From Saccharothrix longispora (GTDB taxonomy: Bacteria; Actinomycetota; Actinomycetes; Mycobacteriales; Pseudonocardiaceae), in assembly GCF_030852425.1 (NCBI RefSeq), contig NZ_NSDM01000009.1:301952-365951 (forward strand): a DNA stretch of 64,000 bases. The letters are read 5' to 3'. This document shows positions 52,073 through 61,853 of the stretch, one piece after another (the stretch's first letter is position 1; every line of letters begins with the position of its first letter). The notes below the pieces were generated by a model. It had not been told where the DNA came from. It ran no database searches and worked only from the letters and a program-made list of their open reading frames with translations. The position numbers and the translations under genes are program-made.

Positions 52073-55000
52073 AGCAGGTCCCCGTCGTCCAGGGTGCCCA
52101 GCAGCCGGTCGATCTCGGCGTCGGACAGCTCGTCGAGCTGGTCCAGCAGCGGCACGGGACCGCGCGTGGCCGTGCCCCGGGCGAGCCCGGCGCACAGCTC
52201 GGCGATGGTCGGCGCGGCGAACAGCGTGGCCAGCGGCAGGTCCGCGTCCAGCGCGGTGCGGACCCGGGCGAGCATCTGGGTGGCGGTCAGCGAGTGGCCG
52301 CCCAGGGCGAAGAAGTTGTCGTGCACGCCGAGCGGCGCGTCGGCCGGCATGGACAGCACGTCCCGCCAGATCTCGGCCATGCGCAGCTCGGTGTCGTCGC
52401 GCGGGTCGACGCGCTCGACGTCCTCGGTCGTCCACACCGGGGCCGGCAGCGCGTCCCGGTCGATCTTGCCGGTGCCGGTGCGCGGCAGTTCCGGCAGCAC
52501 GACGACCGACGCCGGCAGCATGTACTCCGGCAGCCCCGCCGCCAGGTGCGGTCGCAGCCGGCGGCGCAGCTCGTCGTCCGGGACGTGCCCGGCGGGCACG
52601 ACGTAGGCGATCAGCCGCACGTCGGCCGCGTGCGCGGACCACGCCACGACGACGGCCTGCGCCACGTCCGGGTGGGCGCGCAGCACGGCCTCGACCTCGC
52701 CGGGCTCGATGCGGTAGCCGCGCACCTTGAGCTGCCGGTCGGCGCGGCCCAGGAACTCCAGCTTCCCGTTCGCGTGCCGCCGGACCAGGTCGCCGGAGGC
52801 GTACAGGCGGCCACCGGGCGTGCCGCCGAACGGGTCCGGCCGGAACCGGTCGGCGGTCGTCCCGGGCAGGCCGTGGTAGCCGCGGGCCACGCCCGCGCCG
52901 CCGATGTGCAGCTCGCCGATCACGCCGGGCGGCACCGGGCGCAGCAGCGGGTCGAGCACGTGCAGCGACGTGCCGCGCACCGCGGGGCCCAGCCGCACCG
53001 GGTCCGGCGCGTGCGCCACGACGCCCGCGGCCGAGTACACCGTGGTCTCGGTGGGGCCGTAGCCGTCGATCAGCACCGCGCCGCCGCGCTGGAGGTCGTC
53101 GGCGAGGTCGCGGGTCATCGCCTCGCCGCCGCTGATCGCCAGCCGCACGCACCCGGGCACGCCGCCCGCCGCGACGACCATCCGCCAGCTCGCCGGACCG
53201 CCCTGCACGACGGTGGCCCGCGTCGCCGCGATCCGCTCGCGCAGCAGCGCGCCGTCCGCCACGTCGTCGGCCGGCACCACGACCAGCGTCGCGCCCGTCA
53301 CCAGCGGCGCGAGCATCTCCACCGCGGACACGTCGAACGCGGGCGTGGTGATGGACGCGAACCGGTCGTCCGGGCCGAGGCCGGTCAGCTCCACCATGGC
53401 GCGCAGCAGCGCGGCGAGGCCACCCTGCGTGCACCGCACGCCCTTGGGCCTGCCGGTGGAACCCGAGGTGTGGATGACGTAGGCCAGGCCGCCGGGGTGC
53501 TGCGGCACGGCGGCCGGCGCGGTGTCGGGCTGCGCGGCCAGGTCGGCGGTGTCCAGGTCGACCTCGGTCCACGGCCCGTCGAGCGGTCCGGTGACCTCGC
53601 GGGCCGCGCCGTCGGTGACCAGCACCGGCACGTCCGAGCCCTCGGCCATGGCGGTGAGCCGGGCGGCGGGCCACGACGGGTCCAGCGGCAGGTAACCCGC
53701 GCCCGCCTTCCAGGCGGCCAGGATGCCGGTCACCACCGACGCACCCCGGTCGAGGCACAGCGCCACCGGTCGGTCGGGGCCGGCGCCCGCGGCGAGCAGC
53801 ACGTGCGCCAGCCGGTTCGCGGCCCGGTCCAGCTCGCCGCGGGTCAGCTCGCACCCGCCGTCGACACCTTCGACGGCGACGCCGTCCGGGTTCTCGGCGA
53901 GCGCGGCGAGCACCAGGTCCGCGGCGGTCCCGACGGGCACGTCGACCGCGCGTTCGCCGAAGTCCCGGTCGGTGAGCACCAGCTCCGCCACCTTCTCGGC
54001 GGGGGAGGCGTGCACGGCGGCGGCGAACACCGCGTGCAGGGCCTCGACCGACGCGGTGTCGAACAGCTCGGCGTCGTACTGCCAGCGCGCGAACCACCGG
54101 TCGCCGTCCCGCTCCACGGTCAGCGACAGGTCGAACTTCGCACCGCCGTTGGCCACGGTCCCCGGTCGGAACACGACGGGGCCCGCGACCCGCGCGGCCG
54201 GCACCGGCTCCACCGCGAACATCACCTGCACCAGCGGCGAGTGCGCCAGGGTGCGCTGCGGCGCGACGAGGTCCACCAGCTGCTCGAACGGCAGGTCCTG
54301 GTGCGCCAGCGCGGCCACCGTCGCCGCCTCGGCCGCCGCGACGACCTCGCCGAACGTCGTGCCCGGCGTGAAGGTCGCGCGCAGCGGCAGGGTGTTCGCG
54401 ACGAACCCGACCAGCCCCTCCATCTCCGGGAGCGTGCGGGCCGAGACGGGCGTGGCGACCAGGAAGTCCGCCTGGCCGGTCACCCGGTGCAGCACGCACT
54501 GGAAGACCGCGAGCAGCCGCGCGAACGACCCGTCGCCGATCTCCACCCCGGCCCGCAGCTCCGCGCCCCGGCCGGTGGGGACGGCCGGTCGCGGGTGGTC
54601 GGCGGGCAGCGTCAGCACGGTCGGCACGCCGTCCAGCGCGCGCCGCCAGTACTCGGCCCCGGCGGCGAACGCGCCGCCGTCGACCTGCTCCCGCTGCCAC
54701 ACCGCGTAGTCCGGGTACTGCACGGGCAGCTCGGGCAGCTCGGCGGGCGCACCGCCCACCTCGGCCGCGTACAGCACCGCCAGCTCGTCGAACAGCACCG
54801 CGCACGACCAGCCGTCGGCGATCGCGTGGTGCAGCACGAGCACCAGCACGTCGCCGTTGAGCAGGCTCGCCCGCAGCAGCGGCCCGTCGTGCAGCGAGAA
54901 CGGCCTGCCGACCTCCTCGCGCACCGCCTCGTCCACGTCGGGCACCTCGGCCAGGCGCAGCGGCACGGGCGCCACCGCCGTCACGACCTGCACGGGCACG

Positions 55001-55233
55001 CCGTCGTCCACCGCGAACCGGGTGCGCAGCGCCTCGTGCCGCGCGACCAGCGCGTCCAGCGCGGCGCGCAGCGCGTCGACGTCCAGCGGACCGTCGATCC
55101 CCACCCGCCAGCCGATGTTGTAGACGGGGCTGCCGGGCAGCAGCTGGTCGACCAGCCACAGCCTGCGCTGCCCCGACGACGCGGGGAACAGGAAGACCTC
55201 GTCCGCCCTGCCCTCCGGTATCACTGCGCTCAT
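52069..55233 (-). CDS. NRPS module C-A-T
   Basis: 1054 residues, ATG 55233 with GGAGGG 6 nt upstream and ATGA overlap with the previous stop. Condensation domain (15-430) with a canonical HHAIADG. Adenylation domain (445-935) with TSGSTGRPKG, DGYGPTET, YASGDLVR and RTGTGKIDRD. The pocket residues I read are DVVQIGGVYK; I cannot match a substrate, though Gln at the fourth position recalls the glycine group. Carrier domain with LGGHSL (Ser about 979). There is no epimerase or methylation domain. Confidence 0.92.
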   Translation of the reverse strand: MSAVIPEGRADEVFLFPASSGQRRLWLVDQLLPGSPVYNIGWRVGIDGPLDVDALRAALDALVARHEALRTRFAVDDGVPVQVVTAVAPVPLRLAEVPDVDEAVREEVGRPFSLHDGPLLRASLLNGDVLVLVLHHAIADGWSCAVLFDELAVLYAAEVGGAPAELPELPVQYPDYAVWQREQVDGGAFAAGAEYWRRALDGVPTVLTLPADHPRPAVPTGRGAELRAGVEIGDGSFARLLAVFQCVLHRVTGQADFLVATPVSARTLPEMEGLVGFVANTLPLRATFTPGTTFGEVVAAAEAATVAALAHQDLPFEQLVDLVAPQRTLAHSPLVQVMFAVEPVPAARVAGPVVFRPGTVANGGAKFDLSLTVERDGDRWFARWQYDAELFDTASVEALHAVFAAAVHASPAEKVAELVLTDRDFGERAVDVPVGTAADLVLAALAENPDGVAVEGVDGGCELTRGELDRAANRLAHVLLAAGAGPDRPVALCLDRGASVVTGILAAWKAGAGYLPLDPSWPAARLTAMAEGSDVPVLVTDGAAREVTGPLDGPWTEVDLDTADLAAQPDTAPAAVPQHPGGLAYVIHTSGSTGRPKGVRCTQGGLAALLRAMVELTGLGPDDRFASITTPAFDVSAVEMLAPLVTGATLVVVPADDVADGALLRERIAATRATVVQGGPASWRMVVAAGGVPGCVRLAISGGEAMTRDLADDLQRGGAVLIDGYGPTETTVYSAAGVVAHAPDPVRLGPAVRGTSLHVLDPLLRPVPPGVIGELHIGGAGVARGYHGLPGTTADRFRPDPFGGTPGGRLYASGDLVRRHANGKLEFLGRADRQLKVRGYRIEPGEVEAVLRAHPDVAQAVVVAWSAHAADVRLIAYVVPAGHVPDDELRRRLRPHLAAGLPEYMLPASVVVLPELPRTGTGKIDRDALPAPVWTTEDVERVDPRDDTELRMAEIWRDVLSMPADAPLGVHDNFFALGGHSLTATQMLARVRTALDADLPLATLFAAPTIAELCAGLARGTATRGPVPLLDQLDELSDAEIDRLLGTLDDGDLL

Positions 55234-58200
55234 CGCAGTCCCTCCCCCCTCTTCACGCCGGCCCGCTCGGGCCAGCCCCGCCGGTCCACCGCCACGACGC
55301 GGAACTCCGCCGTGTGCCGCGCGCCGTGCGCGTCGGTCAACCACAGCTGGTCCGGGCCGGGCAGCATCTCGCCCACGCCCATCGGCGCCTCGGGCTTCTC
55401 GCGGTCCAGCGCGCGCACCGCGTGGGCGAACAGCTCGACCGACGGCTGGCTCTCCAGGTCCACGTAGAACGGTTTGTGCTCCACCGGGCTCTTCACGAAC
55501 ACGAACCTCGGCATGCCGTGCTCACGGCGCCACGCCTGCGCGCGCAGGAACCGGGTCTCCTCGTCCGCCGCGAAGGCGAACGCCGACCTGGCGGCCGGTA
55601 ATCGCCACCCCTCCCGGGCGACGACCAGCCGGTCGATGCTCACCCTGGGCGTGTGCTCGCCCGCCGGCAGCAGCCGGAAGTGCTGCACCAGCTGCGCCAT
55701 GACCTGCTCGTTGAGCAGCTCGACCAGGTCGAGGTCGACCCGGCCGTCCCGGCTGCGGGCCAGCAGCCGCCCGCCGACCTCGACGACCTCGCACGCGCCC
55801 ACCGGCACGGCGCCCGCCAGGCCCGGCCCGCACGCGTCGTGCCCGAACACGATCTTCAGGTCCCGCGGCAGCACGAGCGCGTCGGCCAGCCGCTGCGGCG
55901 TGCCGCCCTCCTCGCGGGTGGTGGCCAGCACGACCCGCGGCCCGCCCAGGTCCCGGGCCATCGCCGTGCGCAGCTGCTCCGGGTCGGGGTGCTGCGACAC
56001 GAACAGCGCCGACCGCATGGTGTTGACGCCGGGGTGCACCTCGCCCAGCACCCACCGGTAGTCGCCCTCGCGCACGGCCTGCTCGTCGCGCGCGGCGATC
56101 ATCACGTCCGGGCTGTGCTGCACCGCGCCCCGCCACCCCGGCCGGGGCGCGGCGAACGCGGCCAGCACGGCGTCCCGCACGTCGTCGCCGCGGTGGTGGA
56201 CCTCGCGCCCACCCGGCCGCCCGGCGCCCAGCGCCGTGGCCCAGCGCTGCTGCAACGCCTGCACGAGCCGCCCGATCAGCCGCTCGTCGAGGCGGAAGAT
56301 CGTGTCGTTGGCCCACAGCCAGAAGTCCGCGAGCGGCACCCGGTCCGACCCGGTGGCGGCGACCCGCTCCCGGTAGACCTCGCGCAGCGCCCGCCCGTAC
56401 AGCGCGGCGCCCGCGCCGGTGAACCAGCGCGCCGCCTCCAGCACCAGCGACAGCGGCGACCACAGCGTCTCCAGCAGCGCCGGGGACAGCGTGACGTCCA
56501 GGTCGCGGCGGCACTCCTCGTGCACCACGGTCCGGCCCGCGTAGAACAGGCCGGGCCTGCGCACGGCCGCCGCGCCGGTGATGCCGGTGAACGTCTCCTG
56601 GAGGTCGCCGATCGCCTTCACCAGCCGGTCCGGGTCGCCCGCGGCCCCCGCGACCGCGTCCCGGCCGCGCTCGACCTCGGCGAGCTTCGCCCCGGTCGCC
56701 GCGCGCACCGCGTCGTCCCCGATGGCCGCGACCTGCCGCCGCAGCGACTCCTGCGGCACCAGCGCCTCCGGCGGCACCTCCAGCGTCCACGCGATGCGCT
56801 TGGCCTGGCGCAGCCGTTCGAGGGCGTCGAAGACGTCCCGCTCGGGTTCGCCGAGCCGTTCGGCGAGGGCGTGCGCACCGGTGAGGCCGTCGCACGCGGC
56901 GAGCACGGCGGCGTCCAGCGCGGGCAGCCGCACCGGCCCGGTCATCGGCACGTGCAGCGTGTCGCCGTCGACGTGCACGAACGGCATCCGCCGCGGCACC
57001 GCCCACGGCCGCACCGCGTCGGTCGTCAACGCCTCCGCGAGCTGCTGCACGGCCCAGTTCTCCAGGTAGACCGTGCGCGAGTCCACCAGGTTCGGCCCGG
57101 GGCGGGCGGTCAGCGCGGCGGGCGCGTCGTCCTCGACCCGCGCCCAGCCGACCGGCCCGAAGAACCCGATCGTGTCGTTCTTCGCGCAGTAGCGCTGGAG
57201 GTAGCTGACGACGGTGTGCTCCCAGCGCCGGTAGTCGACGTTGCGCGGCGCGGGCCGGTCGCCGCCGAGCGCCCGGTGCAGCGCGTCGACGGCCGTCTGG
57301 AGCGCGCGCGGGTTCTGCCACGCCACCGCCTCGCGGAACTTCGGGTCGCCGCTCACGACCCGCAGCACGTCGGCCGCCGCGCGCCGGCCCTCCTCGAACC
57401 GGGTCGCGTAGTCGGCCAGCAGCTCCTCGTGCCGGGCGGCGGCGCCGGAGGCCACCGCGAGCGCCGCGCCCACCTCGGCGAACCCCTCACGCGGCACCAC
57501 GAGCTGCACCTCGGCCCCCGTCGCCCCCGGCTCCGCCGCCCCCACCGCGACCGCATCGCCGCCCCCGGCGGTGTCGACCACGGCGGGCGCGGGCAGGGGA
57601 GTGGTGACGGTGACCGCCTCGACGGCCGCCAGTGCCGCCCGCGCCTCGGCGAACCGGCCCTTGCGCACCAGCCGCCCGATGCGGCGCAGCGCGGACCGCT
57701 GCTCGCCCGAGGCCCGGTCCTCGACCTCCCGCAGCACGCGGAACGCCGCCCACCGGGCCTCGCCCAGCGCGTCCTCGGCGGCCAGCGCGTCCTCCGCCGC
57801 GCGGGCCGCGTCCGGGCTCGCCACGGCCAGCAGCGGCTCGACGCCGAACCCGGTGCCGCGCAGCTCGACCCACCGCCACGCCGCCCAGTCGCCCCCGCCG
57901 CCCGGCACCACCAGGTGGTCCGGGACCGGCCGGGACGCGGGGCGCGGGGCGGGCGCCCGGTGGGCGGACCGGTCGCGCCGCGCGATGCCCGCCGTCGGCG
58001 CGACCCCCGACGTGCCCGGGGCGTCCAGCGCGGCGGCGCAGGCGGCCAGCGTGCGGGCCTTGTGCAGCTCGGCCACCGGCACCTCCACGCCGAACTCCTC
58101 GCGCACCCGGAACGCCAGCCGCACCGCCAGCAGCGAGTTGCCGCCGATGGCGAAGAAGTCGTCCTCGGCGAACACCTCGGGCACGTCCAGCAGGTGTCGC

Positions 58201-61091
58201 CACAGCCCGGCCAGCCGGCGCTGCGTGCCGGTGGCGGGGGAGGTCCGGTCCGCGCCCCGCGCGCCCGGGGCGCGGACCGAGTCCAATGCCGCCCGGTCGA
58301 CCTTGCCGCTGCGGTTCAGCGGCAGCTCGGCCAGCGGGACGTACCTGGCGGGGCACAGGTAGGCGGGCAGCCGCCCGGCGACGTGCTCGCGCACCGCGTC
58401 GACGTCGAACGGCCCCGAGGGCACGACGAACGCCACGAGGTGCCGCGCCTCGCCGTCACCGACCGGCAGCACGGCCGCCGACCCGATCAGCGGGTGTTCC
58501 CGCAGGACCGCCTCGACCTCGGCGGGCTCCACCAGGAACCCGCGCACCTTCACCTGGCGGTCCGCGCGCCCCACGAACTCCAGCACCCCGTCGGGCCGCC
58601 ACCGCGCCAGGTCGCCGGTCCGGTACAGCCGACCGCCCGGCTCCGCGCCGAACGGGTCGGGCACGAACTTCGCGGCGGTCAGCGCGGGCGCGGCCCAGTA
58701 GCCGCGCGCCAGCCCGTCGCCGCCGGCGTACAGCTCGCCGGGCACGCCCACCGGCACCGGCCGCATCAGCTCGTCCAGCAGGTACACCGCGCCGCGCTGC
58801 ACGGGCACGCCGATCGGCACGGTCGCGCCCACCTCGTCGGGTGAGGTCATCACGTGGCACGAGGTGAACGTGGTGTTCTCGGTCGGCCCGTACCCGTTGA
58901 CCACCGGCTTGCCGCCGCGTGCCGCGAGGGACGCGCGCACCGCGTCCGGCGCGAGCACGTCGCCACCGGCCAGCAGTTGCTCGACATCGGCGGTCAGCGC
59001 GGGGTCGAGGGCGTGGAACAGCCCGGCGGTCAGCCACAGCACGCTCACCCGGTGCTCGCGCAGCAGCGCCGCCAGCACGGCCGGGTCGACCGGGCCCTCC
59101 GGCGCGGCCACCACCCGGCCGCCGGTCAGCAGCGCGCCCCACACCTCCAGCGTGGTCAGGTCGAACGCGGTCGCAGACAGGTGCAGGAACGTCCGCCCGG
59201 GCCCGAAGCGGGCGAAGTTCGGTCCGGTGACCAGCCGCACCACGCCCCGGTGCGGCACCGCGACGCCCTTGGGCCTGCCGGTCGAGCCGGAGGTGTAGTT
59301 GACGTAGGCCACGCCCGAGGGGTGCGCGGGCACGGCGTCGAACGAGGTCGGCCCGGCGTCGAGGTCCACCTCGGATAGCACGACCACGCCCACCCCGTCC
59401 GGCAGCGGGCGCGGGCGGTCGGCGACCACCAGCGACGCGCCGGACTCGCGCAGCGCCACCGCGTCGCGCGCCGCCGGGTTCGCCGGGTCCAGCGGCAGGT
59501 AGGCCGCCCCGGTCTTGAGCACGGCCAGCATCGCCGTGACCAGGTCCGCGCCGCGCGGCAGCGCCAGCCCCACCGGCCGGTCCGCCACCGCGCCCCGGGC
59601 CGCGAGCACGTGCGCCAGCCGGTCCGACCGCTCGTCCAGCTCGCGGTAGGTCAGCCACCGCGCGCCGTCGAACACGGCGTCCGCGTCCGGCCGCCGCCAC
59701 ACCTGCTCGGCGAACAGGGCGGGCACGGTCGCGTCGTCGGGCAGCCCCACGTCGCTGCGGTTCCAGTGCTCCAGCAGCCGCACCCGTTCCGCCCCGCGCG
59801 GCTCGGCCAGCTCGCGCACCGGTCGTCCCGGCGCCTGCGCCATGCCCGCGAGCAGTGCGCGGACCTGCGCGAGCAGCGCGTCCGGGGCCCACCCCGGGAA
59901 CCGGCCCGTGTCGTGGATCAGCTGGAAGCTCAGGTGCGGTTCGGCGAACGCGTACAGCGTCATGGCGTAGCCGGGGGTCCGCAGGATGCGCACGCGCCGG
60001 TCCGGCGGCGACGAGGGCCGCGCGGCCAGCACGGTGTTGACCTCGCTGTGCTCGAACAGCACCAGGCTGCGCATCAGCGGCGTCTCGTGGCCGGCCGCCC
60101 GCTGGATGTCGGGCAGCGGGCACAGCTGGTGGTCGCGGGCGCGCACCGACCGCTCGCGCACGTCCCGCAGCCAGTCGGCGACCGACGAGTCCCGGTCGAC
60201 CGGGAGCCGCAGCGGCACGGTCGCCAGCAGCAGGCCCAGCATGTCCTTCGCGCCCTCGGCGGTGCCGTGCCGCGCTGCCCTGGTCACGCCGAACACCGCC
60301 TCGTCGCCGCGCGCGTGCGTGGCCAGGACCAGGCCCCAGGCGGCGAGCACGACCGTGTTCACGGTGATCCCGACCCCGGCGGCCAGCGCGTTGACCGCCT
60401 CGGTCTCGGCGGCGGACAGGTCGAGCGCGGCGGTGGCCATCACGGGGGTGTCGGGGCCCGCGTGCTCCAGCGGCAGCGGTCCGGGCTCCGGCGCCCCGGC
60501 CAGTTCAGCGGCCCAGAACCGCCGGTCGGCGAGCTGCCCCGGGTGGTCGGGCGCGATCCGCGCGTCGTACCAGCGGGCGTAGTCGGCGAAGTCCGGGCGG
60601 GGCGGGAAGGTCGCCGCGCCACCCGCGAGGCGTGCCGCGTAGTCGTCGTCGACCTCGCCCAGCAGCATGGCCAGCGACCGGCCGTCGAGGATCGCGTGGT
60701 GGAACGTCGCGACCACCACGTCGCCGGGCAGCGCCACGACCCGCAGCGGGGACGCCGACACGGGGTCCACCCCGACCCGCCGGTCTGCCGCCAGGAACGC
60801 GTCCAGGTCGGTCACCGAGTCGTCCACCAGCACCGGGACGTCCTGCGCGGGGCCGGCCCACTGCACCATGCCGCCGTCGGCGCGCCAGGTGAACCGGGTC
60901 CGCAGCACCGGGTGCCGCTCGACCGCCGCGCGCCACGCGGCCAGGTAGGCGGTGGTGTCCAGGCCGTGCGGCCAGTGCTGCACGCACTGGATCACGTCGG
61001 TCCCGGCGGACGGGTCCCGCAACCCGGCCGCGATCATTCCGCTCTGCAGCGGCAGGGCGGGCGCGAACCGCGGCGCCGAATCCGTGTGCAC
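55230..61091 (-). CDS. NRPS C-A-T module fused to a LanB/PEARL-like domain
   Basis: 1953 residues. GTG 61091 is chosen because GGGAGG lies 6 nt upstream; GTG 61127 has no ribosome site. Condensation domain (10-440) with HHAILDG; adenylation domain (450-940) with TSGSTGRPKG and a pocket read as DLLWLGGTFK, close to valine codes (DAFWLGGTFK). Carrier domain with IGGNSL (Ser about 987). From about 1070 to 1953 the sequence is the N-terminal (tRNA-dependent) part of a lantibiotic dehydratase: WRWVELRGTGFG, YLQRYCAKNDTIGFFGPVGW (near 1300) and FYVDLESQPSVELF. No elimination (SpaB_C) domain follows. An aminoacyl-tRNA-using step on the tethered residue is inferred. Confidence 0.9.
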   Translation of the reverse strand: MHTDSAPRFAPALPLQSGMIAAGLRDPSAGTDVIQCVQHWPHGLDTTAYLAAWRAAVERHPVLRTRFTWRADGGMVQWAGPAQDVPVLVDDSVTDLDAFLAADRRVGVDPVSASPLRVVALPGDVVVATFHHAILDGRSLAMLLGEVDDDYAARLAGGAATFPPRPDFADYARWYDARIAPDHPGQLADRRFWAAELAGAPEPGPLPLEHAGPDTPVMATAALDLSAAETEAVNALAAGVGITVNTVVLAAWGLVLATHARGDEAVFGVTRAARHGTAEGAKDMLGLLLATVPLRLPVDRDSSVADWLRDVRERSVRARDHQLCPLPDIQRAAGHETPLMRSLVLFEHSEVNTVLAARPSSPPDRRVRILRTPGYAMTLYAFAEPHLSFQLIHDTGRFPGWAPDALLAQVRALLAGMAQAPGRPVRELAEPRGAERVRLLEHWNRSDVGLPDDATVPALFAEQVWRRPDADAVFDGARWLTYRELDERSDRLAHVLAARGAVADRPVGLALPRGADLVTAMLAVLKTGAAYLPLDPANPAARDAVALRESGASLVVADRPRPLPDGVGVVVLSEVDLDAGPTSFDAVPAHPSGVAYVNYTSGSTGRPKGVAVPHRGVVRLVTGPNFARFGPGRTFLHLSATAFDLTTLEVWGALLTGGRVVAAPEGPVDPAVLAALLREHRVSVLWLTAGLFHALDPALTADVEQLLAGGDVLAPDAVRASLAARGGKPVVNGYGPTENTTFTSCHVMTSPDEVGATVPIGVPVQRGAVYLLDELMRPVPVGVPGELYAGGDGLARGYWAAPALTAAKFVPDPFGAEPGGRLYRTGDLARWRPDGVLEFVGRADRQVKVRGFLVEPAEVEAVLREHPLIGSAAVLPVGDGEARHLVAFVVPSGPFDVDAVREHVAGRLPAYLCPARYVPLAELPLNRSGKVDRAALDSVRAPGARGADRTSPATGTQRRLAGLWRHLLDVPEVFAEDDFFAIGGNSLLAVRLAFRVREEFGVEVPVAELHKARTLAACAAALDAPGTSGVAPTAGIARRDRSAHRAPAPRPASRPVPDHLVVPGGGGDWAAWRWVELRGTGFGVEPLLAVASPDAARAAEDALAAEDALGEARWAAFRVLREVEDRASGEQRSALRRIGRLVRKGRFAEARAALAAVEAVTVTTPLPAPAVVDTAGGGDAVAVGAAEPGATGAEVQLVVPREGFAEVGAALAVASGAAARHEELLADYATRFEEGRRAAADVLRVVSGDPKFREAVAWQNPRALQTAVDALHRALGGDRPAPRNVDYRRWEHTVVSYLQRYCAKNDTIGFFGPVGWARVEDDAPAALTARPGPNLVDSRTVYLENWAVQQLAEALTTDAVRPWAVPRRMPFVHVDGDTLHVPMTGPVRLPALDAAVLAACDGLTGAHALAERLGEPERDVFDALERLRQAKRIAWTLEVPPEALVPQESLRRQVAAIGDDAVRAATGAKLAEVERGRDAVAGAAGDPDRLVKAIGDLQETFTGITGAAAVRRPGLFYAGRTVVHEECRRDLDVTLSPALLETLWSPLSLVLEAARWFTGAGAALYGRALREVYRERVAATGSDRVPLADFWLWANDTIFRLDERLIGRLVQALQQRWATALGAGRPGGREVHHRGDDVRDAVLAAFAAPRPGWRGAVQHSPDVMIAARDEQAVREGDYRWVLGEVHPGVNTMRSALFVSQHPDPEQLRTAMARDLGGPRVVLATTREEGGTPQRLADALVLPRDLKIVFGHDACGPGLAGAVPVGACEVVEVGGRLLARSRDGRVDLDLVELLNEQVMAQLVQHFRLLPAGEHTPRVSIDRLVVAREGWRLPAARSAFAFAADEETRFLRAQAWRREHGMPRFVFVKSPVEHKPFYVDLESQPSVELFAHAVRALDREKPEAPMGVGEMLPGPDQLWLTDAHGARHTAEFRVVAVDRRGWPERAGVKRGEGLR

Positions 61092-61240
61092 CAAGAGCCT
61101 CCCGGTCGGATGTGTTTCGACGTGCACGACCGAACCGGCCGACGGCTATTGCCGGAGGCCGTTTTCGCGGTCGGCGAAGACGCCCGCGGTCAACGGGCGC
61201 GTCGGGTGAGGGCGGTCGTTCTGGGGCGGATCGGGCGGTG

Positions 61241-61456
61241 TCAGCCGCCGTGCGCCGCGAGGTGCTCGCGGACGCTGCGCGGGCGCATGTCGGTCCACAC
61301 CGCGTCGATGTGGGCCAGGCAGTCTTCCCTGCTACCGCGGGTGCCCTCGGCTCGCCACCCCGCGGGGAGGTCGCGGTCGGCGAACCATACCGAGTACTGC
61401 TCTTCGTCGTTCAGGACGACCAGGAATTCGCGGGAATCCGCGTTCTCGACGCTCAT
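61241..61456 (-). CDS. MbtH-like protein
   Basis: A 71-residue MbtH family chaperone that activates NRPS adenylation domains. The signature is complete: NDEEQYSVWFADRDLPAGW, then a CLAHIDAVWTDMRPRSVR ending with the conserved Trp and the DxRP motif. It is the first gene of the NRPS operon, 149 bases ahead of the first synthetase gene. GGAG lies 11 nt before ATG 61456. It probably binds the four adenylation domains encoded downstream. Confidence 0.96.
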   Translation of the reverse strand: MSVENADSREFLVVLNDEEQYSVWFADRDLPAGWRAEGTRGSREDCLAHIDAVWTDMRPRSVREHLAAHGG

Positions 61457-61733
61457 GGTGCGGTGTTCTCCAGCCCTTGGCGGATGGGGCGGGTTTGCCG
61501 GGGCGGAACGTTACGCCGGGAGTCTCGTAATGTGGAAGCCACTGAACGGTCGAATCGTCCATTCGGGATTCGGGTCGTAAACTATTTAAATCGCCTATGG
61601 GGTGTCGCTGCGCGTGTTCGCGTCGTCACCGGAACCGTATGTGGGGCGTGGAATTCCCCCTGAGCGCGATACGCGGCCGAAGTGGGGACGTCGTGGTGCC
61701 GGGGAGTGGAATCGATTTACCGCAGGTAGATGC

Positions 61734-61747
61734 TGTTATCGCTAACA
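61734..61747. promoter_or_regulatory. LacI-family operator, distal copy
   Basis: TGTTATCGCTAACA is a 14-bp palindrome with one mismatch and the central CG typical of LacI-family sites. Its centre is 120 bp from the second copy. Confidence 0.7.
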
Positions 61748-61853
61748 CCGCACCGGTGAGGCCGGGTGCGTCGGCCCTCGTCGAAGGCGTTCGACTCCAG
61801 GGCGTTGCCGACGCTGCGTGGTGAAGTGGGTATTGAGCGTGACGCATCCGTGC

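Larger units (their letters stand above)
40001..61456 (-). other. Nonribosomal peptide biosynthetic operon (nine genes)
   Basis: Transcription order: MbtH, C-A-T-LanB, C-A-T, flavin monooxygenase, DUF6875-like, C-A-T, MFS exporter, C-A-T-R, O-methyltransferase. Stops and starts overlap by 4 bases (GTGA/ATGA) or 1 base, or are 1-2 bases apart, from 61091 down to 40001. Only MbtH is separated, by 149 bases. There is no thioesterase, epimerase, phosphopantetheinyl transferase or pathway regulator inside, so release relies on the R domain. An AT-rich island at about 61577-61600 is the likeliest promoter region. Confidence 0.9.

Noticed and set aside
61125..61127. Upstream GTG as the start of the NRPS-LanB gene
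   Set aside because: It has no ribosome site; GTG 61091 has GGGAGG at the right distance and the C domain begins just after it.
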